From a virus, in IMG/VR virus record IMGVR_UViG_3300022223_000005, positions 1-52,919 of that record: a stretch of DNA of 52,919 nt. One strand, 5' to 3'. Below are positions 1 through 7,367 of the stretch, piece by piece (position 1 is the first letter of the stretch; each line of letters begins with the position of its first letter). The notes beneath the pieces are model-generated. The model did not search any database, was not told the DNA's origin, and was given only the letters and a program-made list of their open reading frames with translations. Made by a program: the position numbers and the translations under genes.

Positions 1-198
1 GTATATGCTTGTAATTATGTAATTTGATATGAATCCAGATACAGATAAGCACAATAGACAAAGAATAATTAAGTTAAATTCTTGCGTATGTTCTTCTGCA
101 ATTGATATCATAGATATTCCAACTACACAAAATGCCATAGAAAAAGCTATAACACTAGTTAAAAATATTTTGAATAATTTTGTTATTTCAGTTTCCAT
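1..198 (-). CDS. Membrane protein, 3' end cut by window edge
   Basis: Open reading frame starting with ATG at 198 and still open at base 1 (66 codons visible). It has two strongly hydrophobic stretches, at about residues 9-32 and 42-66, with a short acidic loop (AEEHTQE) between them, so it is a two-helix inner-membrane protein. If the window is circular (the 8-base ends are identical), the frame continues through the join into the gene at 52657-52860. That would give one protein of about 150 residues with a soluble C-terminal half. It is the last gene of the leftward early block. No family recognised. Confidence 0.55.
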   Translation of the reverse strand, partial: METEITKLFKIFLTSVIAFSMAFCVVGISMISIAEEHTQEFNLIILCLLCLSVSGFISNYIITSIY

Positions 199-236
199 TT
201 TTTTATTTGTTAAATCGTTTAGTCATTTCTATTTTA

Positions 237-365
237 CTATTGGTTATTGAAAGAGTATCTATCCAACATACAAGGGTAGCACTCATTACTATTGCTCATT
301 GATTCCTTTGAACATTGTTGATGTGTACAATTCGTATTTGTTGGGAACGATATTTTATGCTGCAT
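237..365 (-). CDS. Small Cys-rich protein (42 aa)
   Basis: Short frame with two Cys pairs: C13 and C18 (NCTHQQCS) and C29 and C32 (CYPC). The arrangement resembles a minimal zinc-binding knuckle. Its ATG at 365 lies inside the last codons of the 37-residue gene upstream (11-base overlap), which suggests translational coupling. No family recognised; the Cys spacing is the main reason to believe it is coding. Confidence 0.4.
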   Translation of the reverse strand: MQHKISFPTNTNCTHQQCSKESMSNSNECYPCMLDRYSFNNQ

Positions 366-468
366 CTTTGTTGTTTTTATTATTCACTAAATCTTCGTGT
401 CTTTGAATCAATGTGTTATATTCAAAAACATTTCCATTAGAATCTATTACATGTACCCAGTTTTTCAT
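355..468 (-). CDS. Small hypothetical protein (37 aa)
   Basis: ATG at 468, stop at 355. The protein begins MKNWVHVIDS and is hydrophilic with a Lys/Asn-rich tail. It overlaps the start of the next Cys-rich frame. It lies just downstream of the terminator-like hairpin at 483-530, so it would need its own promoter or readthrough. Support is limited to its compact arrangement with its neighbours. Confidence 0.35.
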   Translation of the reverse strand: MKNWVHVIDSNGNVFEYNTLIQRHEDLVNNKNNKDAA

Positions 469-482
469 TATTTTGTTTTTTT

Positions 483-530
483 TAAAAAAAAGGGGCGACT
501 AAGGAAACTAATAACCTAATGAACCGCCCC
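483..530 (-). terminator. Intrinsic terminator after the HNH gene
   Basis: On the minus strand GGGGCG pairs with CGCCCC across a 27-base loop that holds an inner AGG/CCT pairing, and a run of eight T follows. It sits about 100 bases downstream of the HNH endonuclease stop and would end the early leftward transcript. Confidence 0.65.
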
Positions 531-631
531 ATGCTAATAACCAATGATAGGTGTTTATCACCTAATCAAATTTACACAAAAAAACAGTTTCATACAAGTT
601 ATACGTGTATATGTATGCATATTGTTAAAAC

Positions 632-1330
632 TTAATTAGTATTAGCCTTTTTTAGCCTGTTTTCTTCCCAGTTATCAACAGTTTTTTTTATGCTTTTTGA
701 TTGCGCGTCGTCTTTTATGCGTTCACAATAGTCTTTGGCTATTTTTCCAACATGCGAGTAACCCCATGAAATGCTTTTTCCAACCATTACGCCTATTCTA
801 CCTTTATGCGTAAATCCTAAGTTCAATAGTTTTTCGACCTCTTTAACTATCTTATCTGAAGGAACTCCAATTTTCTTCTGGTAGTCTCCAATAGTATTCC
901 TATTTTCTGGATGGTCCTTCATTTGCTTTATGCTTAGTTTAGATTGATTTGTCCATTTCCAATTAGTATAATGCAGATTACTGTGATTACCATCTTTAGG
1001 TGTGAGTTTATTGTAATTTTTTTCCTTTTGTTTTTCAGTTCTTTTAATGAACGCTAAACCCATTGCTTTATGGTTATATACTGTTTTGTTAAATGAATTA
1101 CCATCTTCCGGGTTCATACAAGCCAATGATACGAAATGATGAGGTTCTTTTTTTGACTGTCTAGCATTTAATATTTTACCTTCAACATGTCTTTCTACCT
1201 CAACGCCTCCACGTACATATTTGGATGTTCTTGTTACTGACCTAATTCTACCATGGTCACTAACTTCATAAAAGGAGTGAAAAGGTTCTTCTAGTGGCAT
1301 TTTTTTCCATTTTTCGTTAATGTAGTTCAT
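632..1330 (-). CDS. NUMOD4/HNH-type homing endonuclease-like protein
   Basis: 232 residues. The N-terminus (residues 8-35, WKKMPLEEPFHSFYEVSDHG then RIRSV) matches the NUMOD4 pattern that precedes HNH nuclease domains. The middle holds a degenerate HNH core: YNHKAMGLAFI followed by KDGNHSNLHYTNW, the usual 'VnHkDGNksNN...NLeW' region. The C-terminal third resembles the HTH segment of such enzymes (GRIGVMVGKSISWGYSHVGKIA). Free-standing HNH genes of this kind are common in phages as selfish endonucleases or DNA-processing accessories. It follows the small gene at 1363-1761 with a 32-base gap. Whether the active site is intact is uncertain, because the HNH histidines are not perfectly placed. 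Confidence 0.7.
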   Translation of the reverse strand: MNYINEKWKKMPLEEPFHSFYEVSDHGRIRSVTRTSKYVRGGVEVERHVEGKILNARQSKKEPHHFVSLACMNPEDGNSFNKTVYNHKAMGLAFIKRTEKQKEKNYNKLTPKDGNHSNLHYTNWKWTNQSKLSIKQMKDHPENRNTIGDYQKKIGVPSDKIVKEVEKLLNLGFTHKGRIGVMVGKSISWGYSHVGKIAKDYCERIKDDAQSKSIKKTVDNWEENRLKKANTN

Positions 1331-1362
1331 ATATTTTATTTTTGGTTTAACTTGTTCTATTT

Positions 1363-1761
1363 TTAGAATAATTCTGTTTGTGTTCCGGATTCGTCTGTTT
1401 TAAATGTTATCGTTTCTCCTGGTACTGTGACGTATTTTTGGCCATTATATGTTATTAATTGACCATTATAACCACGTTCACGCCTATTAAGTTGAACCTC
1501 TATTAAACATTGATCATAACTAACTGGCTTTATTTCACCTTTGTATTCATCAAGAAAAATTATTTTTTTGGCGCTACACGATATGGTCCCATCGTAGAAA
1601 CTTGCGGTATATCCAGTAATCACATACCTGATATTTTTGTGTGTAACTATTTCTTTAACGGTATTTCTTTGTAGCTCTTTTACACTTGATAATTTGGCGA
1701 AATTGTCTAGTATTGGCCTTGGCACTATTATATCCATGTTTTTTTGTTTAACGTCTTGCAC
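1363..1761 (-). CDS. Hypothetical protein in the replication operon (132 aa)
   Basis: No recognised domain. It is beta-rich (for example KNIRYVITGYTASFYDG and GQKYVTVPGETITF) with a basic N-terminus. The start overlaps the end of the DnaC-like loader gene by 14 bases, so the two are probably translationally coupled. A role in replication can only be inferred from position. Confidence 0.55.
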   Translation of the reverse strand: MQDVKQKNMDIIVPRPILDNFAKLSSVKELQRNTVKEIVTHKNIRYVITGYTASFYDGTISCSAKKIIFLDEYKGEIKPVSYDQCLIEVQLNRRERGYNGQLITYNGQKYVTVPGETITFKTDESGTQTELF

Positions 1762-2692
1762 TTTTCCCTTTTAATTCTATTATGTTGTAGTTTCCAAAAA
1801 CTCTATCATATACACGATAATCATATCTGAAATTCATTTCATATATTGACCGCTCCAATGTTAAAAAACTCACTTCATTAGAGTTTCCACTTTTGTCTTT
1901 TTCCCTCATTAAATTCATTGATAAGTGGGTTTTTTTATTTCTGTCGGCTCTATGAGTAAGAACATCTAAAAATATATTTTTTGTTCCAAAATGATTTGAA
2001 TCAGTTTCACTCATTAAATCATCTATATATAATTGCTTTCTTTCATAAAGTTCATTTAATGGGTTTTTACCTCCATTTCTCCTATACTCTTCATGGCTTT
2101 TAACAATTTGATTTGAATTGCATTTGTTTATTTCGAATTGGTCTATCAATTCATTTAGGTTTTCTGGTATAGATTTTTTTTGTTCCTTTATGAACATAGA
2201 GAAAGCATATATTAAAGACTCAAATATTGAAGTTTTTCCTGAGCCACATCCACCAATTGAAAGAGTTCCTTTGTCAAAACTAGGCTCAGATAGGTCTTTT
2301 CTTAGTAGAGGGCTTTTGAAAAATCTTTCATCTTTTAAAAAGTAAAAAATCAATGTGTAAATATATTGCTTAGGTTCATCTGTATTTGAAAAAATGTTTT
2401 TCTCATTGAACCTAACTTTATTTAAAAAAAGATATGATTGTAAAAAATCATGATATACTGATTTATAATTTACATTTATTTTTTTTGAAAGAAAATCATT
2501 TACAATTATTTCAGGGTCATTTTTTCTGGACTCGATAGTTTTTAACCTCAACTTTTCACATTGATCATCCCATTTTTTTAATTTTTCATCAAATTCATTA
2601 CAAAATAAAATATCTTTTTCTTCACCTCTTTTTTTTCTCATTTCATAGGTTTGAGGTTTTCTAGGTTTTTTACCAACTATGTTTTCATTCAT
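1748..2692 (-). CDS. DnaC-like helicase-loader ATPase
   Basis: 314 residues. A charged N-terminal region (1-100) is followed by an AAA+ core with Walker A GGCGSGKT (147-154) and a Walker B-like LYIDDL (221-226). A sensor-like THLSMNL and a terminal RYDYRVYDRVFG segment follow, as in DnaC/IstB-type loaders where a late Arg acts in trans. Such proteins load the replicative helicase at a phage origin. It lies immediately downstream of the initiator gene that carries iterons, the same order as lambda O and P. No phage helicase gene is visible, so the host DnaB is probably recruited. Confidence 0.72.
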   Translation of the reverse strand: MNENIVGKKPRKPQTYEMRKKRGEEKDILFCNEFDEKLKKWDDQCEKLRLKTIESRKNDPEIIVNDFLSKKINVNYKSVYHDFLQSYLFLNKVRFNEKNIFSNTDEPKQYIYTLIFYFLKDERFFKSPLLRKDLSEPSFDKGTLSIGGCGSGKTSIFESLIYAFSMFIKEQKKSIPENLNELIDQFEINKCNSNQIVKSHEEYRRNGGKNPLNELYERKQLYIDDLMSETDSNHFGTKNIFLDVLTHRADRNKKTHLSMNLMREKDKSGNSNEVSFLTLERSIYEMNFRYDYRVYDRVFGNYNIIELKGKSARR

Positions 2693-2869
2693 TATTTCAG
2701 AAAATTTTTGTGGTATAGATGTTTTTTTTTTGCATTTTCATTTATTTGTTTTAAGAAGATTTAAGAGCTTTTAAATAATATATAGTACACTTGCATTAAA
2801 ATTGTTTTTTAACTGATAAGGATGCGTAATAATGACTTAAAACAATATGTTTAAGCTTATTTATTTGAT
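2693..2869. other. AT-rich gap between loader and initiator genes
   Basis: 177 bases, very AT-rich, without a supportable frame longer than about 15 codons. It separates the initiator gene from the loader gene and may hold the loader's ribosome entry and mRNA leader. No clear TAnnTTTG promoter is seen on the minus strand. Confidence 0.3.
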
Positions 2870-3706
2870 TCATCTTGATCCAGTATAAGTTTTATGTACA
2901 TGATCATGTTTTTTATGATCATTTTTTTTATTTGGTGATTTGATCCAATTTGCGTTCAATCTTTCAAGTCTTGCAAACAAAATTTTTGTTTCAAATTTTA
3001 TTTCTTCAGTAATGCATATAGAATTGAAATTAATCTTGAAAACTTCAAAATTCTCAAAACTTGATTTATTTTTAATTTCAAAAGTTTCAATTCTAGATGG
3101 GCTTTCTTTTTTTAAAAAATCATAAGCCTCTAAATCTTCTTTTAAAAAAACATCTTTTTTACTTGTGTTTTTTTCTTTTGTTTCTTTTTTTAAAAGAATA
3201 TCACTATCACTATCACTAACACTATCACTAACACTATCACTAACACTTACACTTACGGTATGATTCGTATCAGTTCGTATACCATCGTATACGGTCGTAT
3301 CATTTTGCGTACCATCGTATACGGTCGTATCATTTTGCGTACCATCGTATACGGTCGTATCATTTTGCGTACCATCGTATACGGTCGTATCATCTTTTGT
3401 ACCATCGTATACGATTGTATCATCTTGTGTATTTTTTAGTTCGATAGAATTTTTCTTTTCCCATCGTTTTTTTATGTTTTTTCTGTTTTGCTCTTTTTTA
3501 GCCTCCCATTTTTTCAAATCCCTTTTTAATGTTTCCATTATTGAAGGGAATACAAATCTTATTACATCTTCATCGCTTTTAGGGTCAATGTCGTTTACAT
3601 ATTTCAATATGTGTTTTATTAATACACCTGCCTCTGAATCTGTTAAATTGTCAAATGTGCTCATCCAATCGCAATAAGCTGTAAATGATTTTTTTCCTTC
3701 TGCCAT
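2870..3706 (-). CDS. Replication initiator-like protein (DUF6291 type) with internal repeats
   Basis: 278 residues. The first 85 residues (KKSFTAYCDWMSTFDNLTDS, then AGVLIKHILKYV and a basic coiled stretch) match the DUF6291 pattern found at the head of replication modules in Bacteroidota phages. Residues 93-142 are five 10-residue repeats (DDTTVYDGTQ type), followed by a Ser/Val/Asp repeat (about 150-170). The C-terminus is a charged domain of the kind seen in DnaD/initiator-like proteins. The repeats are encoded by 30-bp DNA iterons, so the gene probably contains the replication origin, as lambda O does. A loader gene follows on the same strand. Assignment as initiator is inference from context and iterons. 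Confidence 0.65.
   Translation of the reverse strand: MAEGKKSFTAYCDWMSTFDNLTDSEAGVLIKHILKYVNDIDPKSDEDVIRFVFPSIMETLKRDLKKWEAKKEQNRKNIKKRWEKKNSIELKNTQDDTIVYDGTKDDTTVYDGTQNDTTVYDGTQNDTTVYDGTQNDTTVYDGIRTDTNHTVSVSVSDSVSDSVSDSDSDILLKKETKEKNTSKKDVFLKEDLEAYDFLKKESPSRIETFEIKNKSSFENFEVFKINFNSICITEEIKFETKILFARLERLNANWIKSPNKKNDHKKHDHVHKTYTGSR
3201..3254. repeat. 12-bp tandem repeats beside the iterons
   Basis: The motif CACTATCACTAA (or its truncated 6-bp form) is repeated about five times and encodes the SVSDSVSD stretch of the initiator. It separates the 30-bp iterons from an A/T tract at about 3105-3200 that could be the unwinding element of an origin. Confidence 0.6.
3281..3430. repeat. Five 30-bp iterons (candidate replication origin)
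   Basis: Five head-to-tail 30-bp units (3281-3310, 3311-3340, 3341-3370, 3371-3400, 3401-3430). The first three are identical and the last two diverge slightly. Each begins ACCATCGTATACGGTCGTAT: a CGTATACG palindrome plus a second TCGTAT exactly 10 bp from the first, on the same helical face. A degenerate half unit precedes them at 3259-3280. Position inside the initiator gene, beside an A/T-rich tract, is the lambda-like ori arrangement. Confidence 0.65.
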
Positions 3707-3796
3707 CTGTTTTACTATTAATTATTAATTTGTCTTAGGGAGACTTTTTGTTAAAATTATGTGTTTACATTAAAAAGTTTGTTTTGCTATTATAAC

Positions 3797-3814
3797 TTAC
3801 TCATTAAGTAAAAA
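3797..3814. promoter_or_regulatory. Imperfect palindrome in the divergent control region
   Basis: ACTTACTCATTAAGTAAA lies between the leftward initiator operon and the rightward XRE genes, with matching TTACT/AGTAA arms. It is a plausible operator for the adjacent XRE repressors. Support is symmetry and position only. Confidence 0.3.
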
Positions 3815-3912
3815 CAATGGCGCAAATTTAATTGTTATTCATTTATCAGCCAAATTATTCGTGCAATATTTTACAATTTAATATTTTATTTTTAATAACC
3901 AGTAATATTTGT

Positions 3913-3920
3913 TAGATTTG
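3913..3920 (+). promoter_or_regulatory. TAnnTTTG promoter of the XRE genes
   Basis: TAGATTTG, the Bacteroidota -7 consensus, lies 21 bases before the ATG at 3942. It would drive both XRE genes and opposes the initiator operon. Confidence 0.5.
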
Positions 3921-3941
3921 TATCGAATAAAAAATACTATA

Positions 3942-4277
3942 ATGAGCAAACCCTTAGAAAAACAAAGAGTATTAAGAATAAAGGAGATATTACAAAATAA
4001 AAAAATGAATACAACCCAGTTAGCTAAATTAATGGGGGTTTCTGACGCTTCTTTATCTGTAATGAATAGCGAAAAAACATGGCCTAAACGTGACACGTTG
4101 TTAAAAATAGCTTCTGTATTAGATGTTGATGTAAGAGATTTGTTTTTTCCAACTAAAGATGAAGCCCCTATGAATGGTTTTGTTCAGTTTAACGATAAGA
4201 TATATACAATAAGAGATATGAAAGACCTTGAAATTCTTAATAATGATGTTTTTTCAAGCTATATAAAAACAAAATAA
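3942..4277 (+). CDS. XRE/Cro-CI family HTH regulator 1
   Basis: 111 residues from the ATG at 3942. An upstream in-frame ATG at 3909 overlaps the promoter box and is less likely. Residues about 8-65 form an HTH_XRE domain: RIKEILQNKKMNTTQLAKLM, then GVSDASLSVMNSEKTWPKRDTLLKIASVLDVDVRDLF. A short beta-rich tail follows (GFVQFNDKIYTIRDMKDL). It is divergent from the initiator operon and followed 7 bases later by a second XRE gene, as in a phage immunity switch. The two proteins share domain plan and tail (GFVQFNDKIY versus GYLEFEGEVY), so they are probably paralogues. A CI/Cro-like role is inferred. Confidence 0.8.
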   Translation: MSKPLEKQRVLRIKEILQNKKMNTTQLAKLMGVSDASLSVMNSEKTWPKRDTLLKIASVLDVDVRDLFFPTKDEAPMNGFVQFNDKIYTIRDMKDLEILNNDVFSSYIKTK

Positions 4278-4284
4278 ATTTAAT

Positions 4285-4611
4285 ATGAATAATGAAAAAA
4301 GTGAATTAAGAATAAAAGAGATTTTAAAGCAAAAGCAAATAACATCTATTGAGCTTGCATATAATTTAGATGTAAACATAAATACAATTTACAGCATATC
4401 TAATGGCGAAACTATTCCAAGTGATGATTTATTACATAAAATCGCTAAAGCTTTAAAAGTGCCTTTAAAAAAACTATACAAAGGCTATAAATCTGAAAAA
4501 GTAATAGGTTATCTCGAATTTGAAGGTGAAGTGTATAAGATAAAAAATAAAAAAGATGTATATGATGCTTTGGAACATATTGATTCAGTAGGCACCAAAA
4601 CAATTGCATAA
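4285..4611 (+). CDS. XRE/Cro-CI family HTH regulator 2
   Basis: 108 residues, HTH_XRE domain at about 6-60 (LRIKEILKQKQITSIELAYN, then NTIYSISNGETIPSDDLLHKIAKAL) and a tail like that of the gene upstream. It is probably co-transcribed with 3942-4277 and would be its paired regulator. It ends before a cluster of GTTGCAAC palindromes and a bidirectional terminator. Confidence 0.8.
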   Translation: MNNEKSELRIKEILKQKQITSIELAYNLDVNINTIYSISNGETIPSDDLLHKIAKALKVPLKKLYKGYKSEKVIGYLEFEGEVYKIKNKKDVYDALEHIDSVGTKTIA

Positions 4612-4628
4612 TTAATGTTATATTAATT

Positions 4629-4692
4629 GTTGATTTTTCGTTGCAACGAAAATCAACGTTCGTTGAATTTACGTTGAACTCTTGTTGCAACG
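4629..4692. promoter_or_regulatory. Palindrome cluster with two GTTGCAAC cores 44 bp apart
   Basis: 4629-4657 is a near-perfect 29-bp inverted repeat centred on GTTGCAAC (4640-4647). A second GTTGCAAC is at 4684-4691, exactly 44 bp downstream. Between them CGTTGAA occurs twice (4661, 4672) at 11-bp spacing. The helical phasing suggests a protein-binding array. It lies between convergent genes, so it is not an ordinary promoter operator. It could be a partition-, attachment- or replication-protein site. Confidence 0.5.
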
Positions 4693-4710
4693 ACTTTAAT
4701 ATTTATGACT

Positions 4711-4752
4711 GATCAAAAAAGTGAACTAACTAAAGTTCACTTTTTTTTGATT
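4711..4752. terminator. Bidirectional terminator between XRE and DnaA-IV genes
   Basis: AAAAAAGTGAACT pairs with AGTTCACTTTTTTTT across a short loop. A and T tracts on the two sides make it work in both directions, as expected between the convergent genes ending at 4611 and 4754. Confidence 0.8.
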
Positions 4753-4753
4753 A

Positions 4754-5137
4754 TTAAATAAATATCAAAGATTTAGAATATGATATAGTCAATTCTAATA
4801 AATTAACATCCTGAACTACTATTTCATTTATTTTTTCGTTTGAAATTTGATCTATTATTATTTGTAATCTGTTTTTAATGTTTTTGTCGGTGTCCATCAA
4901 TCCTAAGACAGTTTTTTTAGCATGTAATGCCGTGGCGTGGTCCCTATCATAGACCGCGCCTGCTGATATTGATGTGTAGTTGTTAAGCATCAATAAGTAC
5001 ATTATTATTTGCCTAGGGAAACAGATAGCCCTTTTTCTGGACTTAGTGTATAAAAGTTCAGGAGTAATATTGTAATTATCACATACTATTTTTTCAATTA
5101 TGTTTACCATTTTTTGTCTTTTTATTCTCGTTTTCAA
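4754..5137 (-). CDS. Stand-alone DnaA domain IV protein
   Basis: 127 residues from the ATG at 5137; the internal ATG at 5110 (MVNIIEKIV) is an equally good start. Almost the whole protein matches the DnaA C-terminal DNA-binding domain: a start helix (VCDNYNITPELLYTKSRKRA), ARQ-like FPRQIIMYLL, and the signature VYDRDHATALHAKKTV corresponding to 'gRDHsTVlHA'. DnaA domains I-III (ATPase) are absent. It lies downstream of the nuclease-FtsK fusion and a 56-residue protein in one tight operon. It could bind host or phage DnaA boxes, either blocking host initiation or marking the phage origin. Confidence 0.75.
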   Translation of the reverse strand: MKTRIKRQKMVNIIEKIVCDNYNITPELLYTKSRKRAICFPRQIIMYLLMLNNYTSISAGAVYDRDHATALHAKKTVLGLMDTDKNIKNRLQIIIDQISNEKINEIVVQDVNLLELTISYSKSLIFI

Positions 5138-5264
5138 TAAAGTTTATAAAATCCTTAAAGTTTAGGGAACTTAAAAAGGCTGTTTTGTGAACCGTAATGA
5201 TGCCATTCATCGTTACGGTTGTTTTTTTTCCATCTATTACTATTAAAAGATTTGTGTTTACCAT
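5094..5264 (-). CDS. Small protein abutting the nuclease-FtsK gene (56 aa)
   Basis: The ATG at 5264 directly follows the TAA stop of the 700-residue fusion gene (TAAATG), and the end overlaps the start of the DnaA-IV gene. This packing indicates translational coupling and a real gene. Sequence MVNTNLLIVIDGKKTTVTMN then a C-terminal FKDFINFIENENKK helix; a short beta-hairpin plus helix fold is likely. No family recognised. Confidence 0.65.
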   Translation of the reverse strand: MVNTNLLIVIDGKKTTVTMNGIITVHKTAFLSSLNFKDFINFIENENKKTKNGKHN

Positions 5265-7367
5265 TTAGATTTCTTTGTAAAATCCTTGAAACCTTACCAG
5301 TCCATGGTATTCTGGTGAGCTTATAAGGCCATCACCTTTGCCTCCCAATGTTTCGGCACCACCTTGATCAAGAACTACCTTTGAATCTATCTCACGGGAA
5401 ACCCTAAAGCATATTTGAACTGGAAAATTAACCTTTGCATCACCAGATATTACTTTTACAGATGCTCGTTGTGTTGCTGCTATTACTCTAAATCCTAACG
5501 ATCGCCCTTTTTGAAGTATCATTTTCAAATTTTCTTCCAAAGACTTTTTTCGACCAACCGTTTGAAGTTTCATTTTGGGTTTAGGTGGTCCTAAATCTCC
5601 TTTTTTCTGTGCATAAAAACCAACCTCCACCATTTCTTTTACGTCTAATTCACGCCCCTTTTTTGATGAGTCCAAAGCGTCTGCAAATTCATCGAAAACA
5701 ATAAATGTTTTCTTTGTACGTCCAGTCTTTGTTAGTAATTGCATTTGTTCAACTAGTTTTTCCATCTCAATCTCAATCTTATCAATATCTCTTATAACTC
5801 TTACAATGCCCTGGCACTTGGTGTTAAATTCATTTTTAGGATCAAATATTATTATTTCGTCATAATCTAACAACTTCGCATATTCTATTGTTGAATTTAT
5901 CATAACCGATTTTCCTGATCCAGTGGACCCACATACTAATGCGTGAGCTGTTGCCGGATTTTCAACATCAAAATAAACAACATTATTGAAGTTGTCCATT
6001 CCTATAGGAATTTTACCATCAATCAAATACTTCGGGTCGTAACTCAATACCTTATCGTTTTTCTTTCCACATTCCAAATGAATATACGACTTCCCATCAT
6101 ATACTTTCAATTGTGTGTCTATTCTTATGCTTGAAACGTCTAGCGCGCTTGCAATGTCTAATTTGTATTTAAAGATTTTATTCAAGGTAGTACCTGCTGA
6201 TACACTCAAAAGAAATGCATCACTTGAATAACCCTCGAAAAAGTGTTCAACCTTCACCACCAATCCTAGTGAGCGTAATATATGTTCTATTTTTTCAGTT
6301 TTGTTCATGTCTTTATTTGTTAGATCGTATAAAATAAATTCAGATGCATTTTTTCTGAATGTCTTTATAATTTTGGGGTTAATGGATGCCGTTGATGCAT
6401 CACGTATTTTTTTTAATCTTCTCGAGATGATATCTTTTTTAGATTCATCAACATTGAATTCATCAATTTCTGCAATCATTGTTTTGGACCAAAAAGCATG
6501 CATATGTTCCTTGCTTACAAACGTGTCATTTTCATTCATTAAATACACGTAATCTGGATTCGAAACGGCTTCGATCATGCGTTTTAATGGCTCGTATAAC
6601 ATTGCTTCGTATAACTTTACAGTGTCATTGTCCATTGGCATTTTAAAGCAATTCAATTGAGGTGATCCATCTCTATTTTTTGAATACTTGTTTTCAATAA
6701 ACCAAACCTCATCAGCTATTATGTTCATTTTAGCTTCCAAAACCTTGTAATAAGTTATGGCTTGTTTTCCAATTGACAAAGCCAATTCCTTTTCATCGGA
6801 AAAACAATTTTTTGACTTATGATCAATTATTATCGTTTTTCCTTCTGAAGTTTTTGCTATTAAATCAATTTTAGCATGACAAGGCAATGGAATGTCAACA
6901 CCGTTTATTTGAAGAAACTCATTAAAATAGTCCTCAACCGATATGACTTCAACAATATCATATACAGAAATGTCATTTATAAAGTTTTCTAACAACTTTG
7001 AAACTATTGAAGATGCTTTTATTTGGCATTCTGATATTGTCTTTGTTGTTTTTTGAAGCTTCCAGATATTTGCCTTAACATTGTCAATGTATTCAAATGC
7101 TATTTTCTCCAAGTCAACTAGGTCAAGTGTTAAGTTATCCTTTTTGTTTATAAAATACCTTTCCAAAGCTGCATGATATGCGTTACCCGCAACCGTTGAT
7201 GAACTTGATTTCGATCTTTCATTGTAGATATAGTTCATTTCAAAAGCTTTTTCATTTCTGGCAAAAGACATTACTTTTGAATAACTCCAACTATTTACAA
7301 GAAAGTTAGAATATAGCTCGTCATATTCTGACGAGCTTAAATTTGAATATTCGTGTATGTGTTTCAT
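5265..7367 (-). CDS. RecB-like PD-(D/E)XK nuclease fused to FtsK-type DNA translocase
   Basis: 700 residues with two enzymes in one chain. Residues 20-210 are a RecB/Cas4-like nuclease: GxxxH motif GNAYH (61-65), KIDLI with D168, IIDHKSK with D182 and K184, and the QAITYY motif (Q202, Y206). Residues 355-460 resemble the FtsK alpha/beta subdomain (IEHILRSLGLVVKVEHFFEG, then DIASALDVSSIRI). Residues 470-700 are the RecA-like motor: Walker A GSTGSGKS (480-487), Walker B TFIVFDEFAD (554-563), AATQRAS (630-636) and a GGAETLGGKGDG segment as in FtsK. The FtsK gamma (KOPS-reading) domain and membrane domain are missing. It starts one base inside the stop of recT. A motor-driven end-resection enzyme feeding the annealing protein is the natural reading, comparable in concept to AddAB or HerA-NurA. 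Confidence 0.85.
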   Translation of the reverse strand: MKHIHEYSNLSSSEYDELYSNFLVNSWSYSKVMSFARNEKAFEMNYIYNERSKSSSSTVAGNAYHAALERYFINKKDNLTLDLVDLEKIAFEYIDNVKANIWKLQKTTKTISECQIKASSIVSKLLENFINDISVYDIVEVISVEDYFNEFLQINGVDIPLPCHAKIDLIAKTSEGKTIIIDHKSKNCFSDEKELALSIGKQAITYYKVLEAKMNIIADEVWFIENKYSKNRDGSPQLNCFKMPMDNDTVKLYEAMLYEPLKRMIEAVSNPDYVYLMNENDTFVSKEHMHAFWSKTMIAEIDEFNVDESKKDIISRRLKKIRDASTASINPKIIKTFRKNASEFILYDLTNKDMNKTEKIEHILRSLGLVVKVEHFFEGYSSDAFLLSVSAGTTLNKIFKYKLDIASALDVSSIRIDTQLKVYDGKSYIHLECGKKNDKVLSYDPKYLIDGKIPIGMDNFNNVVYFDVENPATAHALVCGSTGSGKSVMINSTIEYAKLLDYDEIIIFDPKNEFNTKCQGIVRVIRDIDKIEIEMEKLVEQMQLLTKTGRTKKTFIVFDEFADALDSSKKGRELDVKEMVEVGFYAQKKGDLGPPKPKMKLQTVGRKKSLEENLKMILQKGRSLGFRVIAATQRASVKVISGDAKVNFPVQICFRVSREIDSKVVLDQGGAETLGGKGDGLISSPEYHGLVRFQGFYKEI

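Noticed and set aside
29-250. Plus-strand 73-residue frame at the left edge
   Set aside because: It is antisense to a clear two-helix membrane protein and two coupled small genes on the minus strand.
3281-3430. CRISPR array
   Set aside because: The 30-bp units are adjacent with no unique spacers and are in frame inside a gene; they are tandem iterons.
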